A stretch of DNA of 64,000 nt from Proteobacteria bacterium UBA4457 (GTDB lineage Bacteria; Pseudomonadota; Gammaproteobacteria; Ga0077536), in assembly GCA_002390205.1 (NCBI GenBank), contig DGOV01000083.1, positions 1-64,000 on the forward strand, in the 5' to 3' direction. Positions 53,377 to 62,158 of the stretch are shown in pieces; position 1 is the stretch's first letter; each line of letters starts with the position of its first letter. Under the pieces are notes generated by a model. That model worked only from the letters and a program-made list of their open reading frames with translations, was not told the origin of the DNA and searched no databases. The position numbers were made by a program, and so were the translations under genes.

Positions 53377-54513
53377 TTAAGCGACTTCTCTTTTTTCCGT
53401 ACCAGCTTTTTCTATAGTATTTCCCATTGGGATAATAGTCTGAGACTCAGCTTCAGGCTCTTCTTCATAGTAGAATGGCACCTCTGGTGCAAGATCTCCT
53501 TGAGTCTTTGGACCAGCTAAAAATACTTTCAGTGCCTTAAGCGGGTTGTTAAACGTATCGTCAACCGCAGTCGCTTCATATCCGCAATGAACCATGCAGT
53601 CAGCGCACTTTGGATTAACGCCAGTCCCGTATTTATCCCACTCGGTATCGTTTAACAACTCATCGAATGTGGACGCGTAGCCTTCTCCTACGAGCAGGTA
53701 ACACGGTTTCTGCCACCCAAAAACATTCCGAGTGGGGTTCCCCCAAGGGGTACAGTGATAGGTCTGGTTTCCGGCCAAAAAATCTAAATATAAGGTAGAT
53801 TGATTAAAGCGCCATTTTTTGCCCTTGCCCGCTTTAAATATATCTCTAAACAGATTTTTACTCGCTGATTTTTTAAGAAAGACGTCTTGCTTTGGGGCTC
53901 TTTCATAGGAATAGCCGGGAGATATGGTGACGCCTTCTACGCCAAGAGCCATCATTTCGTCCATAAAGTCACTTACTTCATCTGGTGTTTCACCTTGGAA
54001 CAACGTGCAGTTCACAGTGACGCGAAAGCCTCGTTGAAGTGCTTTTTGAATGACGCTTACGCACTTATCATATACGCCTTTTCGGCATACAGACGCATCA
54101 TGTCGTTCTCGACCTCCGTCCAAATGTATAGAAAATGTAAGGTATTTTGACGGCTCATACGAATCCATGTGCTTATCAAGAAGAATGGCGTTAGTACACA
54201 AATAAACAAATTTCTTTCGATCGAGATATCCTTGCACTATCTGCCGCATTTCTTTGTGTATGAGAGGTTCTCCACCTGCAATAGAGACCATTGGTGCTCC
54301 GCACTCATCGATGGCTTCCATACATTTTTCATAGCTCAGGCGCTTGTTAAGTATGTCAGACGGATAGTCTATTTTTCCACAACCAGAACAAGCTAGATTA
54401 CAACGGAATAATGGCTCTAGCATTAAGACGAGTGGATACCTCTTAACGCGTTTCAGTTTTTGGCTGAGAATATATCGACCTACTCGATATTGCTGGATTA
54501 GTGGGACACCCAT
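53377..54513 (-). CDS. hpnH: Adenosyl-hopane transferase HpnH (radical SAM)
   Basis: Joins adenosine from SAM to diploptene, the first step of extended C35 hopanoid synthesis. The 378-aa radical SAM protein has the cluster motif CNLACSGC (Cys38, 42, 45), GGEPLIH in the SAM loop, and a C-terminal cysteine-rich segment (CADCMVHCGYEATAVDD). The start MGVPLIQQYRVGRYILSQK is diagnostic for HpnH, preceded by AGGAAAA seven bases upstream. First gene of hpnH-hpnB-hpnM-mlaA, divergent from dxs. The squalene-hopene cyclase needed upstream of this step is not in the window. Confidence 0.96.
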   Translation of the reverse strand: MGVPLIQQYRVGRYILSQKLKRVKRYPLVLMLEPLFRCNLACSGCGKIDYPSDILNKRLSYEKCMEAIDECGAPMVSIAGGEPLIHKEMRQIVQGYLDRKKFVYLCTNAILLDKHMDSYEPSKYLTFSIHLDGGRERHDASVCRKGVYDKCVSVIQKALQRGFRVTVNCTLFQGETPDEVSDFMDEMMALGVEGVTISPGYSYERAPKQDVFLKKSASKNLFRDIFKAGKGKKWRFNQSTLYLDFLAGNQTYHCTPWGNPTRNVFGWQKPCYLLVGEGYASTFDELLNDTEWDKYGTGVNPKCADCMVHCGYEATAVDDTFNNPLKALKVFLAGPKTQGDLAPEVPFYYEEEPEAESQTIIPMGNTIEKAGTEKREVA

Positions 54514-54745
54514 GCGATTTTCCTAGTTTTGAGGAGAAATTGTATATGATTATTATATATTTACGACGTATTTTATATATATTACTAACAGTACTGTAAT
54601 AGAGCGTGAAAGTACAGCTTTGTTGCAGGGGAAAAGTGTTAAAATACTTTCAGAGAGAAAGAAGGTTAGCTTGCAACCAAGCGGTCTGCTCTCCATAATT
54701 CACACCCTAGGGTAATTGCTGGCAAATTGTGAGAAAAATAAGAAT
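54514..54745. promoter_or_regulatory. AT-rich divergent promoter region between hpnH and dxs
   Basis: About 230 bases, very AT-rich over 54541-54590. It holds a 10-bp palindrome ACAGTACTGT (54588-54597) that could be an operator, and a -10-like TAAAAT near 54647 on the plus strand for dxs, without a strong -35. Nothing else is recognisable. Confidence 0.3.
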
Positions 54746-56602
54746 ATGACGAATGGAAAGAAATACTCGCTACTCGACGAAATAGATAGTCCAAAGAGTA
54801 TGAGAAAGTTATCGGAGGATCAGTTAAGTGATTTGGCCTCCGAAGTTAGAGAGTTCCTTTTGAATAGTGTTAGCCAGGTCGGTGGTCATTTTGCTTCAGG
54901 TTTAGGAACTGTAGAACTTACCATCGCACTTCATTATTTGTTTAACACGCCAGAAGATCGGATAGTCTGGGATGTAGGGCATCAAGCTTATCCGCACAAA
55001 ATTTTGACAGGGCGAAAAGATCGACTGCACACCATCCGGCAGCACGAAGGGCTTGCACCGTTTCCGAAGAGAGATGAGAGCCCATACGATACTTTTGGAG
55101 TTGGTCACTCTAGCACTTCTATAAGTGCTGCCCTAGGGATGGCTATAGCTGCAGAGCATGACGGCTCCGGTCGGCGTGCGGTAGCTGTTATCGGGGATGG
55201 AGCGATGACGGCCGGAGTAGCTTTTGAGGCAATGAATCATGCCGGAGATCTTGGTACTGATTTACTTGTTGTTTTGAACGACAACAACATGTCTATTTCT
55301 CCAAATGTGGGAGCACTTTCTAACAGGTTTGCGCAAATACTATCTGGAAAACTTTATACCAGTGTGCGAGAAGGAAGTAAGAAAATGTTGGCTCAGATGC
55401 CGTCCGTCTGGGAATTGGCTAGGCGGGCTGAGGAGCATGTCAAAGGTTTGATTGTCCCTGGAACGCTATTTGAAGAGTTTGGTTTTAATTATATCGGCCC
55501 TATAGATGGACATGATTTGCCCACTTTACTCTCTACTCTGAAAAATATTAAAAATCTTTCAGGGCCTCAATTGCTGCATGTAATAACAAAGAAAGGTAAA
55601 GGTTATGCTCCTGCGGAGTCTGATCCGATTAAATATCATGGTGTTTCCCCCTTCGATCCAGAGGTCGGGATAAAGAAATCTACTGTTAAAAAAGCTCCAA
55701 ACTATAGCGATGTCTTTGGCGATTGGATCTGTGATATGGCAGATCAGGATAGGAGACTAGTAGCTATTACTCCTGCGATGAGAGAAGGCTCAGGTCTCGT
55801 CCGTTTTGAAAAAGAATTTCCAAAGAGATACTTCGATGTAGCGATAGCAGAACAGCACAGTATAAATGTAGCCGCAGGTATGGCCTGTGATGGTGTTAAA
55901 CCCGTAGTGGCCATTTACTCAACCTTTTTGCAGAGAGGTTACGACCAAGTAGTGCATGACGTTTGTAATCAGAACCTTCCTGTTCTTTTTGCCCTAGACC
56001 GTGCCGGATTAGTTGGTGCAGATGGACCAACACATAATGGGTGTTATGACTTATCTATTTTGCGGTGCTTGCCAAATATGACGATTATGGCGCCGTCTGA
56101 TGAGAATGAGTGCAGACAAATGTTGTACACGGGGTTTATGATGGATAGTCCAGTGGCTGTTCGCTATCCCCGAGGAACTGGTCCTGGCGCAGAAGTAGAG
56201 CAACAGATGACAGCAATACCCCTAGGAAAAGCCAGCTTAAAGCGGAAAGGGGCTAAAGTTGCTTTGTTAAGTTTTGGCACGACGTTACAGATCGCGTTGA
56301 ACGTGGGCGAACGTTTAGACGCTACAGTCGTTAACATGCGTTATGTTAAGCCGCTCGATATGGATATGATCATAGAAATGGCTGGTTCTCATGACATCCT
56401 CGTAACAATAGAAGAAAATATGGTTGCTGGTGGCGCCGGTAGTGCCGTTAATGAAGTTTTAGCCTTACATGGTAGGCACTTGAAGATTTTAAACTATGGG
56501 TTACCAGACAGGCTTATTGAGCATGGATCACGAGATGACATGCTCTTGGATGCGGGCTTGACCGAGGAAGGTTTTGAGGCATTTGTAAAAGCGAGGTTGT
56601 GA
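54746..56602 (+). CDS. dxs: 1-deoxy-D-xylulose-5-phosphate synthase
   Basis: Entry enzyme of the MEP isoprenoid pathway, condensing pyruvate with glyceraldehyde 3-phosphate using thiamine diphosphate. Start ATG 54746 gives 618 aa. Seen: GGHFASGLGTVELTIALHY, WDVGHQAYPHKILTGR, TPP motif GDGAMTAGVAFEAMNHAG ... LVVLNDNNMSIS, and FLQRGYDQVVHDVCNQNLPV. dxs is a regular member of hopanoid clusters, where it boosts isoprenoid supply. Its product also feeds the PLP pathway through PdxA. It converges with phnW (14 bases between stops). Confidence 0.97.
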   Translation: MTNGKKYSLLDEIDSPKSMRKLSEDQLSDLASEVREFLLNSVSQVGGHFASGLGTVELTIALHYLFNTPEDRIVWDVGHQAYPHKILTGRKDRLHTIRQHEGLAPFPKRDESPYDTFGVGHSSTSISAALGMAIAAEHDGSGRRAVAVIGDGAMTAGVAFEAMNHAGDLGTDLLVVLNDNNMSISPNVGALSNRFAQILSGKLYTSVREGSKKMLAQMPSVWELARRAEEHVKGLIVPGTLFEEFGFNYIGPIDGHDLPTLLSTLKNIKNLSGPQLLHVITKKGKGYAPAESDPIKYHGVSPFDPEVGIKKSTVKKAPNYSDVFGDWICDMADQDRRLVAITPAMREGSGLVRFEKEFPKRYFDVAIAEQHSINVAAGMACDGVKPVVAIYSTFLQRGYDQVVHDVCNQNLPVLFALDRAGLVGADGPTHNGCYDLSILRCLPNMTIMAPSDENECRQMLYTGFMMDSPVAVRYPRGTGPGAEVEQQMTAIPLGKASLKRKGAKVALLSFGTTLQIALNVGERLDATVVNMRYVKPLDMDMIIEMAGSHDILVTIEENMVAGGAGSAVNEVLALHGRHLKILNYGLPDRLIEHGSRDDMLLDAGLTEEGFEAFVKARL

Positions 56603-56616
56603 AATTACTGAGGAGA

Positions 56617-57690
56617 CTATCTTAGAGTTTTAGTTAAAGCTTCTAAGAGTCTGCTCATATCGTTTTCAGAGATTGCACCCATCAGAGATAATCTGAAAAC
56701 CTTGGTTGAAAAGTGTCCTTGGCCTGCGTAGATAATGAAGCCAAGCGACTTGAGTTCATCGTGTAAATGTTGATATACCTTGCCTACTGGCAGTTGGAAC
56801 GTGTTGAGAACGCACGAAGATTCAGATAGTTCTATTAACGGTTTTATCCCGAAAGAGAGCAACTTTTTCTGCACCTTTGACATTCGGTTAGAAAACAACT
56901 TATGCCGAGCTTGCCAGCCCCCTTGCTCTAAAAACTCGTTCATCGCCTCATCAAAGGCGTAGAAGCATTGCACCGATTGCGTGAAAGGCGTTTCACCTAG
57001 ATCTTGCTTAACAAGGTACTGGGCTAGGTCCAGGTAAACTGATTTTGCAGGGTGGGTTGTTTGAAAAAGTACTCGTCGGGCAACAACGAAAGCTGTTCCT
57101 GGAACACCATGTAGGCACTTGTTCGCTGTCGCGGCACAGGCATCAAGTTCCCACTTTTCGAAGTCTATACTTTCCCCCCCAAAACTACTTACACCATCCA
57201 TCAATACGCGTACTCCGTGCTTGCGGCACACTTCGGAAATCGCTGAAATATCATTCAGACGTCCAGTGGTAGTTTCGTGATGGACTATCGCTACATGTGA
57301 GTATCGAGATCCATCAAGCGCTTTATCTAGCTTTTCCAGTGAGATTACTTGATCCCATCCTGTACTTAGCTTTTCATGATCTATGTTATGCGCGACTGCA
57401 ATTTTGGTCATGCGTTCACCATAAACGCCATTTTCTAGGATCAGGATCTTTCCACCCGGAGGAATGCAGCTTACAAGCATGGCTTCTACGGCCGCGGTTC
57501 CTGACCCAGTCAATAAAACACTTGCCCAAGTTTTATTATCGAGCGCATATGTCGCAAGAATCTTTTGCCTAATGTTTCCCTGCAAGTTAGAGAATTCGAT
57601 TTCCCTGTGACAAAGATCTTGGCCTTGCAGAGCGTCTCGCACTCGTTGGCTAAGTGTTACTGGTCCAGGGTTTAAAAGAATCTGTTTCAC
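56617..57690 (-). CDS. phnW: 2-aminoethylphosphonate-pyruvate transaminase
   Basis: PLP-dependent aminotransferase interconverting phosphonoacetaldehyde and AEP. From the GTG at 57690, with AGAGG five bases upstream, the 357-aa protein starts VKQILLNPGPVTLSQRVRDAL, matching the PhnW N-terminus; a TTG at 57735 would overlap ppd. The PLP lysine is about residue 191 in ATANKCLHGVPG, and the cofactor Asp lies in VLMDGVSSFGGE. Next to ppd and pepM it must run in the synthetic direction: no phosphonatase gene (phnX) is present. Last gene of the AEP operon. Confidence 0.94.
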   Translation of the reverse strand: MKQILLNPGPVTLSQRVRDALQGQDLCHREIEFSNLQGNIRQKILATYALDNKTWASVLLTGSGTAAVEAMLVSCIPPGGKILILENGVYGERMTKIAVAHNIDHEKLSTGWDQVISLEKLDKALDGSRYSHVAIVHHETTTGRLNDISAISEVCRKHGVRVLMDGVSSFGGESIDFEKWELDACAATANKCLHGVPGTAFVVARRVLFQTTHPAKSVYLDLAQYLVKQDLGETPFTQSVQCFYAFDEAMNEFLEQGGWQARHKLFSNRMSKVQKKLLSFGIKPLIELSESSCVLNTFQLPVGKVYQHLHDELKSLGFIIYAGQGHFSTKVFRLSLMGAISENDMSRLLEALTKTLR

Positions 57691-57727
57691 TATGCCTCTT
57701 GTCCTTATTAACTGGTGAGTTATTGTT

Positions 57728-58867
57728 CTATCCAATATGGCTTTTGAGACGGACTAAAACATCTGATGGAGCTATTGTAGGCCGAGGTAGATCTTTTGGC
57801 ACCCCAGTTTGGATTTTCATATGCATGAACCGAGCGCCGCTATGGCTGGGCTCAGCTAGGAAGTCGTGTAAAACTTCTAATTTATTGCTGCGCCAGACAT
57901 TAGAGTAACCACAGGCAACAGCTATTCCATCAAACTGGGTATCTTTAGAAACAGTCGCTTGGCCACCAGTAGAGTCATGCGCTTCGTTGTCTAGTAACAA
58001 ATGAGAAAAGTTAGGTGGATTGTATGCCCCTGCGGTTGCAAGATTACCCAGTCGCATTAGGGCGGCCCCATCACCGTCTATGACTAGTACTTTTAAATCA
58101 GGCCGACTAAGCGCTAATCCTAGACCAAGCGAGGAAGCGCACCCCATAGATCCGACCATATAGAAATAATTAGGGAGATCGGCGATAGAGTAAAGCTCGC
58201 GGCCGGTATATCCGGTAGTGGCTATGACGACGGTATTCGTTTGTTGAGTGGTCTTTACTACCGATTGTAAAACTTGGTTTCTCGTTAGTGCAGTAACGTC
58301 AATATTTTCATCACTCTGGTAAAAAGTATTTTGTTTCTTGTTTGGGAGTTGATTTTTTAGATTAAAGTTCGCCACCGATCCTTTTTGCATAATCAAAGAG
58401 TAGGATTCACGTTTTTCTTCTATGCTTTGCGAGATGTTGGCTAGGGTTGAATTAATTTCCTGAGTTGCTCGGGGGAAACTCTCATAGCCTATGCCAATAC
58501 AATCGAATAACTCTTTTGTGATATTGCCCATCAGTTCATGTTGTGGTTCGTCCTTTAGGCCAGGTTCACCTCGATGAGTGCAGATTACCAAGACGGGGAT
58601 CTTAAAAGTATGTATGAGAGAAGTGAGCGGGCTAATAGCATTACCGAGCCCTGAGTTTTGCATTAGGGCAACACTTTTTTTTCCACCTATAGAAGCACCT
58701 GCTGCTATAGCTATTGCATCGCCTTCATTCGCGGCTGAAACATAATTGAGCGAACTTGCGCTGATTACATAGTTTATTAGTGGGGTTAAAAAAGAGCATG
58801 GCACTCCTGCGTACCAATCATACCCTTGATTTTTTAGCGGCAATATAAACTCTTCTGCTCGTATCAC
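57728..58867 (-). CDS. ppd: Phosphonopyruvate decarboxylase
   Basis: Thiamine-diphosphate enzyme that decarboxylates phosphonopyruvate to phosphonoacetaldehyde, pulling the unfavourable PEP mutase step forward. The 379-aa protein has the start FILPLKNQGYDWYAGVPCSFL, catalytic Glu48 in SAANEGDAIAIAAG, THRGEPGLKDEPQHELMG, and the TPP/metal motif GDGAALMRLGNLATAG followed by LLLDNEAHDSTGGQ, the last typical of Ppd. It lies 11 bases after the pepM fusion and 37 before phnW. Confidence 0.95.
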   Translation of the reverse strand: MIRAEEFILPLKNQGYDWYAGVPCSFLTPLINYVISASSLNYVSAANEGDAIAIAAGASIGGKKSVALMQNSGLGNAISPLTSLIHTFKIPVLVICTHRGEPGLKDEPQHELMGNITKELFDCIGIGYESFPRATQEINSTLANISQSIEEKRESYSLIMQKGSVANFNLKNQLPNKKQNTFYQSDENIDVTALTRNQVLQSVVKTTQQTNTVVIATTGYTGRELYSIADLPNYFYMVGSMGCASSLGLGLALSRPDLKVLVIDGDGAALMRLGNLATAGAYNPPNFSHLLLDNEAHDSTGGQATVSKDTQFDGIAVACGYSNVWRSNKLEVLHDFLAEPSHSGARFMHMKIQTGVPKDLPRPTIAPSDVLVRLKSHIG

Positions 58868-58878
58868 GTATTAGGGCC

Positions 58879-60525
58879 TTATTTTGCGTGGTTTGCGGCA
58901 AATTCGCTAGCACGCTCGAGGTCATGCAAGGAATTCACATTTATCCAGTGACCATGAATGTATATCACACGAATGGGACGACCATTTAATACAAGCTTGT
59001 TTAACAAATCTTTCATATCAAACGAAGGAAATTTATTGTTTTCTGACAGCTGATCTAAAGCTTCTTCTATCCATTTCCTGCCTTCTCCATGGACTCGCAT
59101 CATGCCGATCCAGCGTCCATCGGAGCTTGAATTCTCTGTATAAGACTGATCACTGATCTGCTGGAGAAGAATGTCTTGGCCCCATAAAGACCGGTCATCT
59201 GGTCCGCTACAATAGGCATAATCTGGAGTCTCATTTGTAGATGATTCCAGCATTTGGGAGTCTACAATGACAGTTATTTCACGATCAGACTCTACAAGAC
59301 TTCTGAGTACATACCCTCGGAACAAGACATCACCATACATAAGCACCATATCATCGGAGAAACTCTTTTTTGCGCATAATAGAGATGTCAACTCTCCAGT
59401 TGTCGCGTGCAAATCATTGACAATCAGTTCTATTTTTTTAGAAGGGATAGTTTCATGTTTGTAGCCACCCACTACAGCAAGATTGTCTACCCCATGTTTC
59501 TTGAATTGATCTATAAGTCTGCCGAGTAAAGGCTTGCCGTTAACGGGTAACATTACTTTTGGTCGGTCTGCAGTCAGATTTTCCAAACCAGAACCTTGTG
59601 CGGCAGCGAGTAGGATGGCTTTTAAGTCTCTTTTTGTGCCTAAGAAATACTGTTTTTCTGCTGCTTGCAACTCGTCAGCCCCTTGCAAGCGAAAAATTTC
59701 TTTTACAGTCGCGATGTTGTCTTCTACCTCAACTAAATTTTCTTTCAACTGAATTTTTCTTGCAGTATCTTGCATTGCGGTTACTGAGCTTCTAATTAAA
59801 TGGTTGGCCCAAATCACAAGATTTATCTTCGCGTCTCGAAAGACTTTCGTGGGGGTGCTGTAGTACTTTGTAGGGACTATTACAAGCGGAGCTCTGCCGG
59901 CCCATTCGTGAGCAAATTCGATGATTTGATCTGCTTCAGAGTGAGCGCTATGAATTAATATTGCATCGGCTCCTGCCTTTCTATAGGCCTCAGCTCTTCG
60001 CAGTGCTTCTGCTGTATTCCAACCTGCAATATATGCCTCGACGCGGGCTACAATACAAAAATCATCGTCTGTTTGCGAATCTTTTCCTGCGGCAATTTTC
60101 CCACAAAATTCATCTATATTTGCTAGCTCTTGTCTCTCTCCTGAAATAAAGCTATTTGTCTTAGGGAATAATTTATCTTCTATGCATACACCAGATACTC
60201 CACGTTGTTCCAGCTTTCGAACTAGACGACGCATATTGTTGAAATTTCCATACCCGGTGTCGCCATCCAAAAGAATTGGGATATTGCAGGCGTCGACCAT
60301 AAATTCGACCATATCGACCACCTGAGTCCAACTGGCTTCGTTGTTATCTCTAACGCCGTATTGAGCCGATAAGGCAAGGCCACTGGCCCATATTCCACGA
60401 AAGCCTGCTTCTTCTGCGATTCGTGCGCTTATTCCATTGTGTGCTTCTAAAATGAATTCGAGGTTGTCCGAGAGCAGGAGAGCTTTCAGCTTTGAGGTAT
60501 TTGTTTTTTGTTGATTAAGTGACAT
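58879..60525 (-). CDS. pepM: Phosphoenolpyruvate mutase fused to a nucleotidyltransferase-like domain
   Basis: Residues ~10-295 form PEP mutase, which makes the C-P bond by isomerising PEP to phosphonopyruvate. The diagnostic EDKLFPKTNS lies at 116-125, catalytic Asp60 in YGVRDNNE and metal-binding Asp87/89 in LLDGDTGYGN. Residues ~300-548 are a sugar-nucleotidyltransferase fold (LLAAAQGSGLENLTADRPK, then VLMYGDVLFRGY). In that loop the usual G-x-G-x-R reads G-S-G-L-E, so the triphosphate-binding Arg is missing and this domain may be weak or non-catalytic. PepM-nucleotidyltransferase fusions are known in phosphonate clusters. The start overlaps the upstream gene by 11 bases. Confidence 0.95.
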   Translation of the reverse strand: MSLNQQKTNTSKLKALLLSDNLEFILEAHNGISARIAEEAGFRGIWASGLALSAQYGVRDNNEASWTQVVDMVEFMVDACNIPILLDGDTGYGNFNNMRRLVRKLEQRGVSGVCIEDKLFPKTNSFISGERQELANIDEFCGKIAAGKDSQTDDDFCIVARVEAYIAGWNTAEALRRAEAYRKAGADAILIHSAHSEADQIIEFAHEWAGRAPLVIVPTKYYSTPTKVFRDAKINLVIWANHLIRSSVTAMQDTARKIQLKENLVEVEDNIATVKEIFRLQGADELQAAEKQYFLGTKRDLKAILLAAAQGSGLENLTADRPKVMLPVNGKPLLGRLIDQFKKHGVDNLAVVGGYKHETIPSKKIELIVNDLHATTGELTSLLCAKKSFSDDMVLMYGDVLFRGYVLRSLVESDREITVIVDSQMLESSTNETPDYAYCSGPDDRSLWGQDILLQQISDQSYTENSSSDGRWIGMMRVHGEGRKWIEEALDQLSENNKFPSFDMKDLLNKLVLNGRPIRVIYIHGHWINVNSLHDLERASEFAANHAK

Positions 60526-61258
60526 TTATTTTAGGCAATATTTCATGTGAAGCTCGCTCAATATCCTCGGGGTAATCTATTTCTATCCAAGGGAGTCCGG
60601 TTATGTCCTCCACTCCTATATTATAGTCTGTATTTATCGCAAGTTCTCGCAGCGCTTCTTCATGCGGTTGAGATTCCATACCAGCTTCAATAAATCCAGC
60701 GATAATTTCTTTCAGTCTTACCGCAGTACTTGCGCAAAATTTGAAGAAACCGACTGACTCTCCGATTCGGTCATATACCAGGCTAGGGTCTATTTTTTTT
60801 CTGAATTCCACAATTTTCTCATTCTCTATGCATATTTTTACGGGCTCATCTCCGTCTATGTAATGACGGTCAATTAAGAAGCAATCTTTAGAAGGGCTGT
60901 GGATTAGCCGAGATAATATCTCAGGATGATATAAGACATCAGCATCCATAACTAAAACATCACTGGTACTATCGCACAAAACATCTCGCATACTCCAAAG
61001 ACTAACAATCGATCCCAAATTGTATAAAGGGTTGTGCTTATGAGATATATCCGTCAACCCTTTTTGCTGAAGCCTTTCGAGTACGGCGGGTGCCTCGTGT
61101 CCAAGGCAGAGATTGATGTCAGTTACTCCTAGTTTCCTAAGTACCCGAATGTGTCTTTCAAGAAGAGACGTACCGTCAAATTCTAGGAGGCACTTTGCAG
61201 TCGCATGCGCAGAGCTAATGCGATTCCCAACTCCTGCGGCCAGTATTATAGCCTTCAC
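60515..61258 (-). CDS. LicC/PntC-like nucleotidyltransferase, probable AEP cytidylyltransferase
   Basis: Nucleotidyltransferase of 247 aa with an intact LAAGVGNRI loop (7-14), the Lys after it (KCLLEF), metal-binding Asp in VLVMDADVLY (D105, D107) and the end WIEIDYPEDIERA. This resembles choline-phosphate cytidylyltransferase LicC and the cytidylyltransferase of PntC, which activates AEP as CMP-AEP for transfer to glycans or lipids. Between an oxygenase (four-base overlap) and pepM (11-base overlap), CMP-AEP formation is the best guess. Sequence alone does not fix the nucleotide or substrate. Confidence 0.82.
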   Translation of the reverse strand: MKAIILAAGVGNRISSAHATAKCLLEFDGTSLLERHIRVLRKLGVTDINLCLGHEAPAVLERLQQKGLTDISHKHNPLYNLGSIVSLWSMRDVLCDSTSDVLVMDADVLYHPEILSRLIHSPSKDCFLIDRHYIDGDEPVKICIENEKIVEFRKKIDPSLVYDRIGESVGFFKFCASTAVRLKEIIAGFIEAGMESQPHEEALRELAINTDYNIGVEDITGLPWIEIDYPEDIERASHEILPKINVT

Positions 61259-62007
61259 TGTGCCTTCTTAAGTAGGCGCGCCAGAGTGTTGCCAACGCCA
61301 AAATATGCGAATGCGTCTTTCAGCTGTCCGTAGAAATGTCCAAAGTTTGAAATACTCGTATCCGTAAGGTACTCAAGCGTCAATACGGTACGCTTATCTC
61401 GCGGTTTGGCGGGTGTAACTCGATGTCGAATATTATCGCCATTAAAAAAAACGAGAGAACCGGGTGAAATTTTCGTGCTATGCATTACAGTTTCCTTACA
61501 ATCGTCTTTGCTGAACAGCTCGTATTCGAGCGCACAGCAAGATTCGTCTACGATGCCTATCAGACAGGTATATCGAGAACCTCTATAGTATGATTTGTCG
61601 TAATGAAATCCAATGTGGTCCCCTTCTCGGGCGTAGGAATATAGAGCATAGGCATGAGGATCGTTCTCAGGGCAGTATATGAGTGATTTGCCGACTACAG
61701 AACTTAAGAAGCTCCTGAGCGAAGCTGAAGTGTAGATAGAGCTGAATATTGGGGCATTCAGATCCAGATCAAATCTCGAGATGCTACCACCTTTTTTGTG
61801 TTTAGGTATAAAACTCCTGTGAATATATGGTTCGAGTTGAGGTAGAATCTTTTGTATGGAGCAAAGAAGAGAGTCAGGTAAAAAATTGTCTATTTGCATA
61901 AACTCGTCGTTTGTTCGAAATTCAGTCTGTGAGCTGTTGGCTTTTATACTACTCAATTGATTTAAAGGGTCGATTTCGGCAGCCGATTTGTAATTAGCGA
62001 TACTCAT
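61255..62007 (-). CDS. Fe(II)/2-oxoglutarate-dependent oxygenase heading the phosphonate operon
   Basis: 250-aa protein with a double-stranded beta-helix oxygenase core. The iron triad is His135 and Asp137 (GFHYDKSYY) plus His195 (NIRHRVTP), with Arg206 suited to bind 2-oxoglutarate; SPGSLVFFNGD precedes the last His. It is not PhnY, the AEP-degrading oxygenase of the phytanoyl-CoA dioxygenase family, nor close to another named group I can recognise. It is first in the AEP operon and overlaps the cytidylyltransferase gene. Hydroxylation of AEP, CMP-AEP or the final lipid are candidate roles. Confidence 0.8.
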   Translation of the reverse strand: MSIANYKSAAEIDPLNQLSSIKANSSQTEFRTNDEFMQIDNFLPDSLLCSIQKILPQLEPYIHRSFIPKHKKGGSISRFDLDLNAPIFSSIYTSASLRSFLSSVVGKSLIYCPENDPHAYALYSYAREGDHIGFHYDKSYYRGSRYTCLIGIVDESCCALEYELFSKDDCKETVMHSTKISPGSLVFFNGDNIRHRVTPAKPRDKRTVLTLEYLTDTSISNFGHFYGQLKDAFAYFGVGNTLARLLKKAQ

Positions 62008-62158
62008 GTGACGTTAAACAACCTTTTATCCAGCGGCACTCATCTGTGGAGAGGGCTTCTCCAGACAAAGAGGGCCTGTTTTTCATAGCGTAATTTGCTG
62101 AGCTTTCGCTGATTATGCCATAGTCGGACAATGCGCAACCACAGAATTGGCTAATAAA

